Of a DNA stretch of 64,000 nucleotides, positions 47,425-58,352 are shown in pieces. Made by a program: the position numbers and the translations under genes. The notes under the pieces were generated by a model. That model had not been told where the DNA came from and did not search any database. It worked only from the letters and a program-made list of their open reading frames with translations. Source of the stretch: Aurantibacillus circumpalustris (lineage in GTDB: Bacteria > Bacteroidota > Bacteroidia > B-17B0 > Aurantibacillaceae). The DNA lies in NCBI RefSeq assembly GCF_029625215.1, contig NZ_CP121197.1:744001-808000 (forward strand), in the 5' to 3' direction. Position 1 is the stretch's first letter, and each line of letters begins with the position of its first letter.

Positions 47425-48303
47425 TTAACCTTTTAAGGCTTCTGCTCCACCAACAATCTCGAGGATTTCTTTGGTAATAGAAGCTTGACGCGCCTTGTTG
47501 TACATGATTTTTAAATCACGCTGCATCGCCTTAGCGTTATCGGTTGCCTTATGCATGGCAGTCATACGCGCGCCATGCTCACTAGCAAATGAATCTAATA
47601 ATGCTTTGTAAAACTGAGTTTTTACAGAACGAGGAATTAATTCGTTTACAATATATTCCTGACTCGGTTCGTAAATATAATCTGTATTGCTAGTTTTAGT
47701 CTCAGAAGCAGCAGGCAGCACAGGTAATAATTGTTCTTCAGTAGGAATTTGAACCGCAGCGTTTCTGAATTGATTGTACACTACAACCACTTTATCAAAC
47801 TCTTTAGTTAAGAAAGCGTCAATTATCTTTTCCATAACCGGCGCAGCATTTTCATAACTTAATTTGTCAAATAAAGTACTCGTGTGATGTGGAAGATCTT
47901 GTCCGCTAATAAAATATTTAGTTCTTCTAAAAGCGTCGTGTACTTTTTTACCTACAGGAATAACAGTTACATCTAATCCAGCGTATTCATTTTGAATAAG
48001 AAGATTAGTTTTTTTAATGATGTTAGAGTTAAATGCGCCTGCTAATCCACGATTTGATGAAATCGCAATAATCAACACCTTTTTTACAGAAGTGTTTCTT
48101 GCATAAATGTTTTCAGACGCATCCACACTTCCGCTTACATTTTCTAAAATTTCTTTTAGTTTGTTTGCATAAGGGCGCATTTGAGTAATAGCATCCTGAG
48201 CACGTTTTAACTTCGCAGCACTCACCATTTTCATGGCACTTGTAATCTGCATCGTTGAACCAACGGATACTATCTTATTTCTTACTTCCTTTAAACTTGG
48301 CAT
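47425..48303 (-). CDS. atpG: ATP synthase F1 subunit gamma
   Basis: The gamma subunit is the rotating central stalk of F1. The 292-residue protein starts MPSLKEVRNKIVSVGSTMQI and contains TSAMKMVSAAKLKRAQ in the N-terminal helix and a C-terminal SEHGARMTAMHKATDNA helix, the two helices that form the coiled-coil rotor. SSNRGLAGAFN is in the Rossmann-like middle domain. It is the last gene of the operon, separated from atpA by 79 bases containing an AT-rich hairpin. Confidence 0.97.
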   Translation of the reverse strand: MPSLKEVRNKIVSVGSTMQITSAMKMVSAAKLKRAQDAITQMRPYANKLKEILENVSGSVDASENIYARNTSVKKVLIIAISSNRGLAGAFNSNIIKKTNLLIQNEYAGLDVTVIPVGKKVHDAFRRTKYFISGQDLPHHTSTLFDKLSYENAAPVMEKIIDAFLTKEFDKVVVVYNQFRNAAVQIPTEEQLLPVLPAASETKTSNTDYIYEPSQEYIVNELIPRSVKTQFYKALLDSFASEHGARMTAMHKATDNAKAMQRDLKIMYNKARQASITKEILEIVGGAEALKG

Positions 48304-48331
48304 TCAAATTAGTTTTTAGTGGTTAGTTTTA

Positions 48332-48360
48332 AGTTTTTAATATTACTTCTATTAAAAACT
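48332..48360. promoter_or_regulatory. AT-rich hairpin between atpA and atpG
   Basis: AGTTTTTAATA and TATTAAAAACT are perfect 11-bp complements around a 7-base loop. The hairpin could affect mRNA stability or expression of atpG relative to atpA. Without a GC-rich stem it is unlikely to be a strong terminator. Confidence 0.45.
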
Positions 48361-48382
48361 AAACACTTAAAATTTACAATTC

Positions 48383-49960
48383 TTATTTGTATTTCGCTAA
48401 CAAATCAGCAGCAACAGTTTCCAACGTTTTTGTAATATTATCGTTGAATTGACCTGCTTTTAATTCGTCCAATGTTTGTTTATTCTTACGCTCTAAAGTA
48501 TCTAAGAACTCAGCTTCAAATTCTCCTACTTTATTAATCGGAACGCTTCTTAATAAATTTTTAGTTCCTAAATAAATAATCGCAATTTGTTGTTCAACAC
48601 GGAATGGAGAGAACTGCCCTTGTTTAAGGATTTCTGTGTTACGTGCTCCTTTATCTAAAACGGATTTTGTGGCCGCATCTAAGTCAGAACCAAATTTAGA
48701 GAACGCCTCTAATTCACGGTATTGAGCTTGGTCTAATTTTAAAGTACCTGCAACTTTTTTCATCGATTTAATCTGAGCATTTCCACCCACACGTGATACC
48801 GAGATACCAACGTTAATCGCTGGACGAATACCCGAGTTAAATAAGTTTGTCTCAAGGAAAATCTGACCATCGGTAATCGAAATTACGTTGGTTGGAATGT
48901 AAGCTGAAACGTCACCTGCTTGTGTTTCAATGATAGGTAACGCTGTTAATGAACCACCACCTTTAACCATATGTTTAATAGACTCAGGTAAATCGTTCAT
49001 GCTTTTTGCGATATCATCGTTCGCGTTAATTTTCGCAGCACGTTCTAATAAACGAGAGTGAAGGTAAAACACGTCACCAGGATATGCTTCACGTCCTGGA
49101 GGACGACGCAATAATAACGACACCTCACGGTAAGCAACCGCTTGTTTAGATAAATCGTCAAACACGATTAATGCAGGACGACCAGTATCACGGAAAAATT
49201 CTCCGATAGCAGCGCCTGCGAAAGGAGCATAAAATTGTAATGGGGCAGGATCAGCTGCACTTGCTGCAACAACCACTGTATAAGGCATTGCACAGTTCTC
49301 TTCCAACACACGTACTACGTTAGCAACCGTAGACGCTTTTTGTCCAATGGCTACATAAATACAAAATACTGGTTGACCAGCTGCATAAAATTCTTTTTGA
49401 TTAATGATTGTATCGATACAAACCGCAGTTTTACCAATTTGACGATCACCAATAACTAATTCACGTTGACCACGACCGATAGGAATCATCGCATCAATTG
49501 CTTTGATACCAGTTTGTAACGGCTCCGTTACCGGCTGACGGTAGATAACACCTGGCGCTTTACGCTCTAACGGCATTTCATAAGTAGTTCCAGTAATAGG
49601 TCCTTTTCCATCAATTGGCATACCTAAAGTATCCACCACACGGCCTAACATACCTTCTCCTACTTTAATAGAAGCGATACGGCTAGTACGTTTACACGAA
49701 CTGCCTTCACGAATTCCTTCGCTAGAACCTAATAATACAGCACCAACGTTATCTTCTTCAAGATTTAATACGATTGCTTGTACACCAGTTTCAAACTCAA
49801 TCAACTCACCTGACTGAACTTTAGATAGACCGTAAATACGAGCGATACCATCACCTATTTGTAATACAGTTCCTACTTCTTCTAATTGAGCTTCACTTTT
49901 GAAGCCGCTTAATTGTTGTCTTAAAATTGCAGATACTTCTGCTGGTTTTATTTCAGCCAT
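48383..49960 (-). CDS. atpA: ATP synthase F1 subunit alpha
   Basis: The alpha subunit carries the non-catalytic nucleotide sites of F1. The 525-residue protein has the Walker A motif GDRQIGKTA near residue 171, [20 protein letters not shown], and the conserved [20 protein letters not shown]. Length and order are standard. It lies 14 bases after atpH on the same strand. Its usual partner atpD is not in this operon, which is normal for Bacteroidota. Confidence 0.98.
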   Translation of the reverse strand: MAEIKPAEVSAILRQQLSGFKSEAQLEEVGTVLQIGDGIARIYGLSKVQSGELIEFETGVQAIVLNLEEDNVGAVLLGSSEGIREGSSCKRTSRIASIKVGEGMLGRVVDTLGMPIDGKGPITGTTYEMPLERKAPGVIYRQPVTEPLQTGIKAIDAMIPIGRGQRELVIGDRQIGKTAVCIDTIINQKEFYAAGQPVFCIYVAIGQKASTVANVVRVLEENCAMPYTVVVAASAADPAPLQFYAPFAGAAIGEFFRDTGRPALIVFDDLSKQAVAYREVSLLLRRPPGREAYPGDVFYLHSRLLERAAKINANDDIAKSMNDLPESIKHMVKGGGSLTALPIIETQAGDVSAYIPTNVISITDGQIFLETNLFNSGIRPAINVGISVSRVGGNAQIKSMKKVAGTLKLDQAQYRELEAFSKFGSDLDAATKSVLDKGARNTEILKQGQFSPFRVEQQIAIIYLGTKNLLRSVPINKVGEFEAEFLDTLERKNKQTLDELKAGQFNDNITKTLETVAADLLAKYK

Positions 49961-49974
49961 TTTTGTATGGTTTG

Positions 49975-50514
49975 TTAATTTAATTCTTTATTTAATAACT
50001 CTTTTTTAAGGTTGCTTAATTGTCTTGCAACCGTTTTGTCTAACTGTTTATCGCCAATTCTCAAAATAAAACCACCGATAGTGTTTGCGTCAATTTTTTC
50101 AATCAACTCTACTTCTCCGTTCATTTGAGATTTAACCAGGTCTTTTACTTTTTGTTTGGTAGCAGCGTCTAAACCTTTAGCAGATGTAACAACAGCAGTA
50201 AAAATATTTTTGTTTGTTTTATATTGATCGTCAAAAGCAGCAGCAATATGCCCTACCAAAGACTCGCGGTGTTTAGAAGTAATTAGGTTTAAAAAAGATA
50301 AAGTAAGATCAGATATTTTACCCTTGAAGATCTCATTCATCACAACCAGTTTTTTATCGGTTTTAATAACCGGGCTGTTTAAGAATAATTCGAATTCACG
50401 ATTTTCTTTACACACCTGCTCAATGCTTTGCATATCGGCTCTAACAACCTCAAGTTGTTTTGACTCAACTGCAAGATCCATTAAAGATTTAGCGTATCTG
50501 TTTGCAACTATCAT
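49975..50514 (-). CDS. atpH: ATP synthase F1 subunit delta
   Basis: The delta subunit (OSCP) joins F1 to the peripheral stalk. The 179-residue protein starts [20 protein letters not shown], contains helical [20 protein letters not shown], and ends with [20 protein letters not shown], the typical C-terminal block. It starts one base after the atpF stop, so translation is probably coupled. Confidence 0.95.
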   Translation of the reverse strand: MIVANRYAKSLMDLAVESKQLEVVRADMQSIEQVCKENREFELFLNSPVIKTDKKLVVMNEIFKGKISDLTLSFLNLITSKHRESLVGHIAAAFDDQYKTNKNIFTAVVTSAKGLDAATKQKVKDLVKSQMNGEVELIEKIDANTIGGFILRIGDKQLDKTVARQLSNLKKELLNKELN

Positions 50515-50515
50515 T

Positions 50516-51031
50516 TTAATTCAGGGTTACGTCTTTCATTAAATTGGTTACCAATGTTTTTTGTTTCTCATCGTTTGATAATTCTGATTTTAATATTTTT
50601 TCAGCAATTTCAATAGAAAGAACAGCTACTTGCTTTTTTAATTCTGCAATTGCAGCATTTTTTTCGTTTGTAATTTGCTCACGTGCAGAAGTCATGATTC
50701 TATCCGACTCATTTTGTGCTTTCACTTTCGCTTCAGCAATAATTGAATCTTTAGTTTCGCGAGCTTCTTTTAAAAGGTTGTCACGCTCGGTACGTGCTTG
50801 CGTTAAAATCATTTCGTTTGCTGATTTTAACTCACGCATATCGTTTAATGCGCTTTCTGCACTTGCTAAAGCTTTGGTAATACCTTCTTCACGCGTTTTA
50901 ATAGCTGTAAGAATTGGTTTCCAGGCAAATTTGCCAAGAATTCCAACCAACAAAAGAAAAACGATGGTTGTCCAGAAAATTAAACCAATTCCTGGTTCAA
51001 TTAAACTTGCTAAAATGAATAAACTATTCAT
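50516..51031 (-). CDS. atpF: ATP synthase F0 subunit b
   Basis: The b subunit forms the peripheral stalk. The 171-residue protein has one N-terminal membrane span (IGLIFWTTIVFLLLVGILGK) and a long charged coiled coil (about 35-160) of Ala/Glu/Lys-rich heptads. Length and layout are typical of the single b type. Confidence 0.95.
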   Translation of the reverse strand: MNSLFILASLIEPGIGLIFWTTIVFLLLVGILGKFAWKPILTAIKTREEGITKALASAESALNDMRELKSANEMILTQARTERDNLLKEARETKDSIIAEAKVKAQNESDRIMTSAREQITNEKNAAIAELKKQVAVLSIEIAEKILKSELSNDEKQKTLVTNLMKDVTLN

Positions 51032-51117
51032 GTGTTTTTATTATTTAATTTTTGTTTAGTCTCAAAATTAAACCAAAACCTTTACCAACCGTAAAGGTTT
51101 TGGTTTTAGGTTTTTAA

Positions 51118-52565
<1,448 letters not shown>

Positions 52566-52601
52566 CTGCTTAAAAAACTATCTTGTTTTTGAATTCGGGT
52601 G

Positions 52602-52631
52602 CAAATGTAGGCATATTTTGAGTAAAAACAA
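52602..52631 (-). promoter_or_regulatory. Bacteroidota-type promoter for the atp operon
   Basis: On the minus strand TTG (52629-52631), a 19-base spacer and TACATTTG (52602-52609) match the Bacteroidota sigma-A consensus exactly. The predicted transcript starts about 30 bases before atpB. Confidence 0.75.
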
Positions 52632-52708
52632 GAGTATTTTGCTGGATTTTTTGCGGTAGTTCAAAGAAGTCTTACTTTTAACACAAAATCATTAAAAATC
52701 TTCGTTTC

Positions 52709-53125
52709 ATGAACTATTGGCTTATAAAATCAGAACCCTCCGCTTACAGCTGGGAGCAACTTAAAAAAGACAAAAAAACAGATTGGACGGGGGTTCGCAA
52801 CTATGCCGCCCGCAACAATCTGCGGGATATGAAAAAGGGAGATTATGCCTTTTATTACCACAGTAACGAAGGGGTTGAAATTGTTGGAATTGCCAAAGTG
52901 GTGAAAGAAAGTTATCAGGATCCGACTACCAAAGAAACGGCTTGGCTGGCGGTGGATTTTGCCCCGGTAAAAGACCTTAAAAAACCTATTAGTTTAGAAA
53001 CGCTCAAGAAAGATCCGTTTTTTGCAAATATGGACTTAGTAAGGCTTGGAAGATTGAGTGTTGGAAAAGTGACGGAAACGGAGTTTTTGAAGATTTGCGA
53101 CATGAGTGGGACGAAACTGGGTTAG
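52709..53125 (+). CDS. EVE domain protein
   Basis: The 138-residue protein is a complete EVE domain (related to the PUA/YTH fold, which reads modified bases). It starts MNYWLIKSEPSAYSWEQL, with DWTGVRNYAARNNLRDMKKG and YYHSNEGVEIVGIAKVVKE following, then the late FFANMDLVRLGRLSV. EVE proteins may recognise modified cytosine or other modified nucleobases, but the role of the free-standing form is not established. It is single and divergent from the atp operon. Confidence 0.93.
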   Translation: MNYWLIKSEPSAYSWEQLKKDKKTDWTGVRNYAARNNLRDMKKGDYAFYYHSNEGVEIVGIAKVVKESYQDPTTKETAWLAVDFAPVKDLKKPISLETLKKDPFFANMDLVRLGRLSVGKVTETEFLKICDMSGTKLG

Positions 53126-53134
53126 TAAAACACT

Positions 53135-53177
53135 AACCTGCCTGCCGTCGCACGGCCTAAACTACGGCAGGCAGGTT
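53135..53177. repeat. GC-rich inverted repeat with 14-bp arms
   Basis: AACCTGCCTGCCGT (53135-53148) and ACGGCAGGCAGGTT (53164-53177) are perfect complements around a 15-base loop, 10 bases after the EVE gene stop. There is no T-run. It is GC-rich compared with its surroundings and resembles dispersed REP-like palindromes. It is followed by CACGAATTACACT, related to the repeat at 16212-16268. Confidence 0.75.
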
Positions 53178-53348
53178 TCACGAATTACACTAAGCTGGGT
53201 GTGTAAGACACTAATTTTTCACTAATGTCAGAATTTCGACCGACTTTCTAATAAGCATTAAATCACGTGCAAGCTAACAAATTTATGCACGTTATGGCAC
53301 TTTTAAATTCAAGTAATTTTCATTAAATTAGAGTTTATATTCATAAGC

Positions 53349-53579
53349 ATGACATCAAAGGCAATAAAGAAAAAAGTTATAGAATACATTACTCAGGCGG
53401 AGGATAATGTGGTTGAAGCTGTTTACGAAATGCTTAAATCATACGAAGTTGGTGATGGTGAAAGTTTAATGACGGATGAACAGAAAACTGAAATCGAAAA
53501 AAGATCTGCGTTATATAAACAAGGCAAACTCAAGGCCTCTTCTTGGGAAGACGTAAAAAAACGTTCGCGTACAGCTTAA
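53349..53579 (+). CDS. Putative addiction-module antitoxin (TIGR02574-like)
   Basis: The 76-residue acidic protein has the pattern of the putative addiction module component family: an N-terminal helical part (IKKKVIEYITQAEDNVVEAV), then LMTDEQKTEIEKRSALYKQG and the C-terminal SSWEDVKKRSR, where SWEEVK-type motifs are typical. It lies 6 bases upstream of a ParE/RelE-like toxin frame, the normal antitoxin-toxin order. It should neutralise the toxin and repress the operon. Confidence 0.75.
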   Translation: MTSKAIKKKVIEYITQAEDNVVEAVYEMLKSYEVGDGESLMTDEQKTEIEKRSALYKQGKLKASSWEDVKKRSRTA

Positions 53580-53585
53580 TATTTT

Positions 53586-53886
53586 GTGGCCTTTAAACTA
53601 GAAATAACTAGTCTAGCTGAAGAAGAGTATTCTTCTGCCTTTCAATATTATGAAGAGAAGCAACCTGGATTAGGTGATAAATTCGAAAAAGAAACAGACC
53701 ATCTAATCGACAGATTAAAATTAAATCCATATCTCTTTCAGCACAAATACAAACATTATAGAGAAGCCGTATTCAAGAAGTTTCCCTAATATGGTTTATG
53801 AAGTAATAGAGAATTCAGTAATTATTCATTCGTTCTTTCATGCCAAACGTAATCCAAAAAGCAAATTAAAACGCAGAGAATTGTAA
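53586..53886 (+). pseudogene. ParE/RelE-like toxin gene, split by a one-base frameshift
   Basis: From a GTG start the frame encodes 67 residues (MAFKLEITSLAEEEYSSAFQ ... AVFKKFP) with the ParE-type first half, then a TAA at 53787. The missing C-terminal half is present in the +1 frame from 53791 to 53886 (MVYEVIENSVIIHSFFHAKR ... LKRREL). Joined, the protein would be about 99 residues, the usual ParE length. Removing one base at TTT-CCC-TAA-T restores the family's FPYMVYEV. The gene is therefore either inactivated or read by +1 slippage at CCC-TAA. The upstream antitoxin is intact. Confidence 0.8.
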
Positions 53887-53995
53887 AATATCAAAAACCA
53901 CATCAGTGATTTTCTTTTTAAATCTCTTTGACATTTGTACTTTTATAAACTCCGAGACCAATGCAGAACAAACACCTACTTTCTAAACAAAACAA

Positions 53996-55453
53996 GTGAA
54001 ACCAAAACCAACATCTGAATTTATCTGGGATTACGCTCCTGCTCCTGAATCTACTGATCATGTGAAAATAGAGTCGCGTTACGGACTATTTATTAATGGG
54101 AAATTTGTTGCGCCAAAAAGTAAAAAATATTTTGGGACATATAATCCTGCAACGGATGAAAAACTCGCAGACATTGCAGAAGCGAATGCAGCAGACGTTG
54201 ATCTGGCTTTTTCTGCTGCGCATAATGCGTATGAAAAAGTTTGGAAAAAAATGCCTCCTAAGGAAAGAGCAAAATACATTTTTAGAATTGCGCGTGTTAT
54301 TCAAGAAAGGGCGCGTGAACTTTCGGTGATTGAAAGCATGGATGGCGGAAAACCGATCCGTGAGAGCCGCGATTTTGATATTCCCACGGCAGCTAATCAT
54401 TTTTTTTATTACGCAGGTTGGGCTGATAAACTCGATTACGCTTTTCCAAACAGAAAGCCGAAATCACTTGGAGTTGTTGCGCAAATTATTCCATGGAATT
54501 TTCCTTTATTAATGGCGGCCTGGAAAATAGCACCAGCATTGGCAACCGGAAATACCGTTGTTTTAAAACCTGCCGAAAGCACTTCACTCTCTGCCTTAAA
54601 ATTAGCAGAGATTATTCGCGATTGTGATCTTCCACCAGGTGTTGTAAACATCATTACGGGATTTGCAGATACTGGTAAAGCCATGGTCACTCACCCACAA
54701 GCAAATAAAATAGCTTTTACTGGAAGTACAGACGTTGGTAAATACATTCAAAAAGCAACAGCGGGAACGAATAAAAAACTCACTTTAGAATTAGGCGGAA
54801 AAGCTGCTCACATTATTTTTGACGATGCACCCATTAACCAAGCAGTTGAAGGGATTGTGAACGGCATCTTTTTTAATCAGGGTCATGTGTGTTGCGCTGG
54901 ATCACGTTTGTTTTTGCAAGAAAATGTAGCTGATGAAGTCATTCGTAAGCTAAAAGACAGAATGAAAACTTTAATTGTTGGCGATCCACTGGATAAGAAC
55001 ACAGACATTGGCGCAATCAATAATAAACAGCAATTAGAGAAAATAAATAAGTATTTGAAAATTGGTTTAGAAGAAGGTTTAGAAATTTATCAATCGGATT
55101 GTGTCTTGCCAAAAAAAGGTTGTTTTTGTAAACCCACTTTGTTTTTAAACGTAGCGCAAAGCAATCGCATTATGCAGGAAGAGATTTTTGGTCCAGTGTT
55201 AGCGATCCAAACTTTCAGAACCATAGAAGAAGTAATAGAAAAAGCAAACAATACCCCTTATGGTTTAAGTGCGGGAGTATGGACAGACAAAGGCGCCAAG
55301 ATTTTCCATTTAACAAGTAAATTAAAAGCTGGCGTTGTTTGGGCAAACACTTATAATAAATTTGATCCCACTTCACCCTTTGGTGGCTATAAAGAATCTG
55401 GTTTTGGAAGAGAAGGCGGTTTACATGGATTGATGGGGTATTTGGATATGTAA
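53996..55453 (+). CDS. NAD(P)-dependent aldehyde dehydrogenase
   Basis: The 485-residue enzyme oxidises aldehydes to acids. Family motifs are PWNFPLLMAAWKIAPALATG, KPAESTSLSAL, FTGSTDVGKYIQ, LELGGKAA (general-base Glu), NQGHVCCAGSR (nucleophilic Cys) and EEIFGPV. The first codon is GTG, since no suitable ATG precedes the ALDH core. The N-terminal DYAPAPES...YGLFINGKF resembles ALDH proteins that accompany deoC in deoxyribose catabolism, but deoC is not in this window. The substrate is unknown. Confidence 0.93.
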   Translation: MKPKPTSEFIWDYAPAPESTDHVKIESRYGLFINGKFVAPKSKKYFGTYNPATDEKLADIAEANAADVDLAFSAAHNAYEKVWKKMPPKERAKYIFRIARVIQERARELSVIESMDGGKPIRESRDFDIPTAANHFFYYAGWADKLDYAFPNRKPKSLGVVAQIIPWNFPLLMAAWKIAPALATGNTVVLKPAESTSLSALKLAEIIRDCDLPPGVVNIITGFADTGKAMVTHPQANKIAFTGSTDVGKYIQKATAGTNKKLTLELGGKAAHIIFDDAPINQAVEGIVNGIFFNQGHVCCAGSRLFLQENVADEVIRKLKDRMKTLIVGDPLDKNTDIGAINNKQQLEKINKYLKIGLEEGLEIYQSDCVLPKKGCFCKPTLFLNVAQSNRIMQEEIFGPVLAIQTFRTIEEVIEKANNTPYGLSAGVWTDKGAKIFHLTSKLKAGVVWANTYNKFDPTSPFGGYKESGFGREGGLHGLMGYLDM

Positions 55454-55586
55454 AAGTAGAGCTCGGCCTTGTTCGAAAAAGAATTAACAATTTCCTTACT
55501 GCTTTGGCGCGATTTTTGTCGCTTTCTAGTCAAAGAGACCCATAAAAATTCTTTGGACTTAAGATAAATTTTAGTGCTTTAAGAAC

Positions 55587-56258
55587 ATGAACAAATTACT
55601 TGTTTTCGTAACTTTCGTTTCAATTTTTAATGCATTAAGCGCACAGTCTTATTTGTATGTTGGAACCAGTACAGTCAATCCTAAAGTTCCAAGTCAAAAA
55701 GATTCTATAAAAATATATACTTATACAGGAACCTCTTATCTTTCGAATCAACTCAGTCGTTCATTTAGCATTGATACATCCCAAAAAATTATTGATATTG
55801 AATTTTGTTATTATATCGCCGGGTTTTCGTTTCCTATGGCGTCCGCCTACTTCGATAGTTTATGCATTGGAAAAATGAACGCCGGAATTTATACCGTAAA
55901 CGTAAAATCCTTTCTATCAAGTTCATTTAGTACCTGTGTTTCTTATACTACTAATTCAAACTCTTTTACATTTCCCGTTAGTGATAATATTACTGGATAC
56001 AAAAGCATTGAGGAAATCACAATTCCAATAACTGCTTTTCCTAATCCAGTAAAAGACAAGTTGGAATTTAAACTTGAATCGAATGTTTCACCAAAAACAA
56101 ACTTGAAAATTATAAATGCGCTTGGACAAATTGTTTATTCGAAACACAACTATGATCTAAAAAACGAGCTAGACCTTAGCTTTCTTCAAATCGGAATTTA
56201 CTATCTAAACATAGGAAATACGAATGGGCAAAAAGTTTTTAAAATTGTTAAGGATTAA
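55587..56258 (+). CDS. Small T9SS-secreted protein of unknown function
   Basis: The 223-residue protein has a signal peptide (1-19, ending ALSAQ), a beta-rich middle (about 20-140) without recognisable motifs, and a T9SS type A sorting domain (AFPNPVKDKLEFKLE ... GQKVFKIVKD). The sorting domain closely resembles that of the next gene. It likely reaches the cell surface or medium. The gap to the next gene is 4 bases, so the two form an operon. Confidence 0.82.
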   Translation: MNKLLVFVTFVSIFNALSAQSYLYVGTSTVNPKVPSQKDSIKIYTYTGTSYLSNQLSRSFSIDTSQKIIDIEFCYYIAGFSFPMASAYFDSLCIGKMNAGIYTVNVKSFLSSSFSTCVSYTTNSNSFTFPVSDNITGYKSIEEITIPITAFPNPVKDKLEFKLESNVSPKTNLKIINALGQIVYSKHNYDLKNELDLSFLQIGIYYLNIGNTNGQKVFKIVKD

Positions 56259-56262
56259 AAAA

Positions 56263-57321
56263 ATGAAACTAGTAAAAGTTCTAATTTTATTAACTGTGAT
56301 TCTTAGAAGCTCTGACTTAAAAGCTCAACTTACCTTTACCGTAAACAACTCCAGCAGTTCATATAGCATTACTTGCAGCAATCCAACGCTAAATCTTTCC
56401 GCTACAAGCAATTTCTCTTCAACGCTTTCTTATACATGGATTAGTCCGCAATTGATTAGCATAGCGTCAAATTCTATCGGAATAACAAGCCCTGGCGCTT
56501 ATACTATAAATGCTACAAGTGGAGCTTTGAGTGCTTCACAAACTATAGCAATTGGAATAAACACGACCGTTCCCACTCTAACACTAAGTTCTTCGAACGC
56601 ATCGTTGACGTGTCTAACCCACACTGTTCTCGTAAGCGGAATAGTGTCCCCAACAAACGTTCAAATAAGTTGGGTCGAACCATTTACAGAATTTCCTTGT
56701 GTAACTAACACGTGTGTATTTGTGGCAGCTGGAACTTACCATTTAAAAATAACTGATCCGATAAACGGTTGTGCAAATTCGGGCACAATTAGTATTGGTG
56801 ATGGTCGTAATTATTTTCAAATGAGTACCCCTGAACCTTTTCTAGTGAATTGTCCGGATGGAACGGTAACTATAAGTCCTATCTACTCTACAAATATAAA
56901 TTCAATAAACTTTGCTTGGACGAGTCCAATTAATGCTTCTGTTAGTGGTGCCAATACCTCGTCTCTTACAACTAACGCTCCTGGCACATATACCGTTATG
57001 GTCACAGATACCACTAACGGCTGTATAACCAAAAATCTCATTTATGTTTATGCTTGTGTAGGTATAAACCTAGATCTCTTCGAGACAAATTTTAAGATAT
57101 TTCCGAATCCTGTAAAAGATAAATTGCAATTTGAACTAAATGATTTACTAATCTTCGATCTTAAATTAATGATCGCTGATGCTCTAGGACAAATAGTTTA
57201 TTCAGAAAATAATTTTGATCTGAAAATGGAATTAGATCTAAATTTTTTAAAATCCGGGATTTATTATCTGAAACTTGTAGGGTTCAAAAATCAAAAAGTT
57301 TTTAAGTTGATTAAAGACTGA
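56263..57321 (+). CDS. T9SS-secreted protein with Ig-like regions
   Basis: I start at the ATG at 56263 (MKLVKVLILLTVILRSSDLK), since this gives a proper signal peptide ending KAQ; a longer frame begins inside the previous gene. The 352-residue protein has three or four Ig/PKD-like units (SYTWISPQLISIASNSIGIT, APGTYTVMVTDTTNGC, TYHLKITDPINGCANSG) and a T9SS sorting domain (IFPNPVKDKLQFEL ... FKNQKVFKLIKD). The sorting domain is paralogous to that of the upstream gene. The function is unknown; adhesion or matrix roles are possible. Confidence 0.85.
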   Translation: MKLVKVLILLTVILRSSDLKAQLTFTVNNSSSSYSITCSNPTLNLSATSNFSSTLSYTWISPQLISIASNSIGITSPGAYTINATSGALSASQTIAIGINTTVPTLTLSSSNASLTCLTHTVLVSGIVSPTNVQISWVEPFTEFPCVTNTCVFVAAGTYHLKITDPINGCANSGTISIGDGRNYFQMSTPEPFLVNCPDGTVTISPIYSTNINSINFAWTSPINASVSGANTSSLTTNAPGTYTVMVTDTTNGCITKNLIYVYACVGINLDLFETNFKIFPNPVKDKLQFELNDLLIFDLKLMIADALGQIVYSENNFDLKMELDLNFLKSGIYYLKLVGFKNQKVFKLIKD

Positions 57322-57362
57322 TGAATATTTCGATCGAACATGAATTTCTTTAAACTTCACTT

Positions 57363-58352
57363 TCATTTAGTACTGCCCTTAACAGTTTTCAAAATCTTTA
57401 GAGTGTATTCGTATCGCGGCAATCCACCTAAAGGCTTAGAAAATAAGGGTACTGGTACATCATACTCATTCGTGACACATATAACAAAGTTGTTTTTACT
57501 ATTCCCGCTTTTTACGATTTGCAAATCGAGACATTTACTTTTTTCTTTTTCCACAATTGGCTGGCTATCAATGCTCCATTCTTTATTATTAGAAGTGTTT
57601 ATTATTCTTCCGTTTTTAACTGAAGAATATAATTTTATGTCACCATCATTATCAAAACCGAATGTTTTTATTTTAAATCCTGTTATTAAATTATCTGCAT
57701 AGGGATACACATGAGAGATAGAATTTTTTGCTTCCAACAATCTCACACTATACTCGTATGCAAAAGCATTTCCACCTTCCATAGCTATGTTATCATCATT
57801 CTTTACACTTAAAAAAAGTTTATATCCGTTACCGTCGTCACCTTTTAAACCATCAATTACTATTTTAAATACGTAACTATCGAACTCGCTCACAAGCTCT
57901 CCTTGTTGCGGATTAAAAGGGCCGAAACTAATCCATTTACCATCGGTTGCCGCTTCAGATCCAAAAATTCGTGATTCAATTAAAATGCCGCTTTTGTAAT
58001 TTCCTATTGGGTTTATTCCTCTTGCGTCCTTATCATAATATGAATCTTTTCCGCCATAAATAGAATATTTGATTTTTGTATCCCAACCATTACTTATTTC
58101 ATCCAAATCTCCAAAAGTTTCAGGATCAAAAACACGAATATAGAAAGGAGTTGTTTGATTTTTTGGAATAGAAAAGAAAACGGTTTGTGAAAAATCATCG
58201 TCGCCCCAGGAATGATCTCCATTGATACCAAAGGTTACAAGGCAAGCAATGTTCTCTTGTGCTGAAGGAACTTGTTGCGCAAACTGTTTTGTGGAAACTA
58301 AAATTCCTAGTAATAAAAACACCCTCTTTATATAACTATCATTTACCACCAT
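57363..58352 (-). CDS. Secreted protein of unknown function, partner of a TPR-PKD protein
   Basis: I do not recognise this 329-residue protein. It has a signal peptide (about 1-25, ending FAQ). The mature protein is rich in Asp, Gly and aromatic residues (YIRVFDPETFGDLDEISNGW, YKLFLSVKNDDNIAMEGGNA) and looks all-beta. Its start overlaps the end of the upstream TPR-PKD gene by 14 bases, so the two are translationally coupled and probably function together on the cell surface. Confidence 0.78.
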   Translation of the reverse strand: MVVNDSYIKRVFLLLGILVSTKQFAQQVPSAQENIACLVTFGINGDHSWGDDDFSQTVFFSIPKNQTTPFYIRVFDPETFGDLDEISNGWDTKIKYSIYGGKDSYYDKDARGINPIGNYKSGILIESRIFGSEAATDGKWISFGPFNPQQGELVSEFDSYVFKIVIDGLKGDDGNGYKLFLSVKNDDNIAMEGGNAFAYEYSVRLLEAKNSISHVYPYADNLITGFKIKTFGFDNDGDIKLYSSVKNGRIINTSNNKEWSIDSQPIVEKEKSKCLDLQIVKSGNSKNNFVICVTNEYDVPVPLFSKPLGGLPRYEYTLKILKTVKGSTK

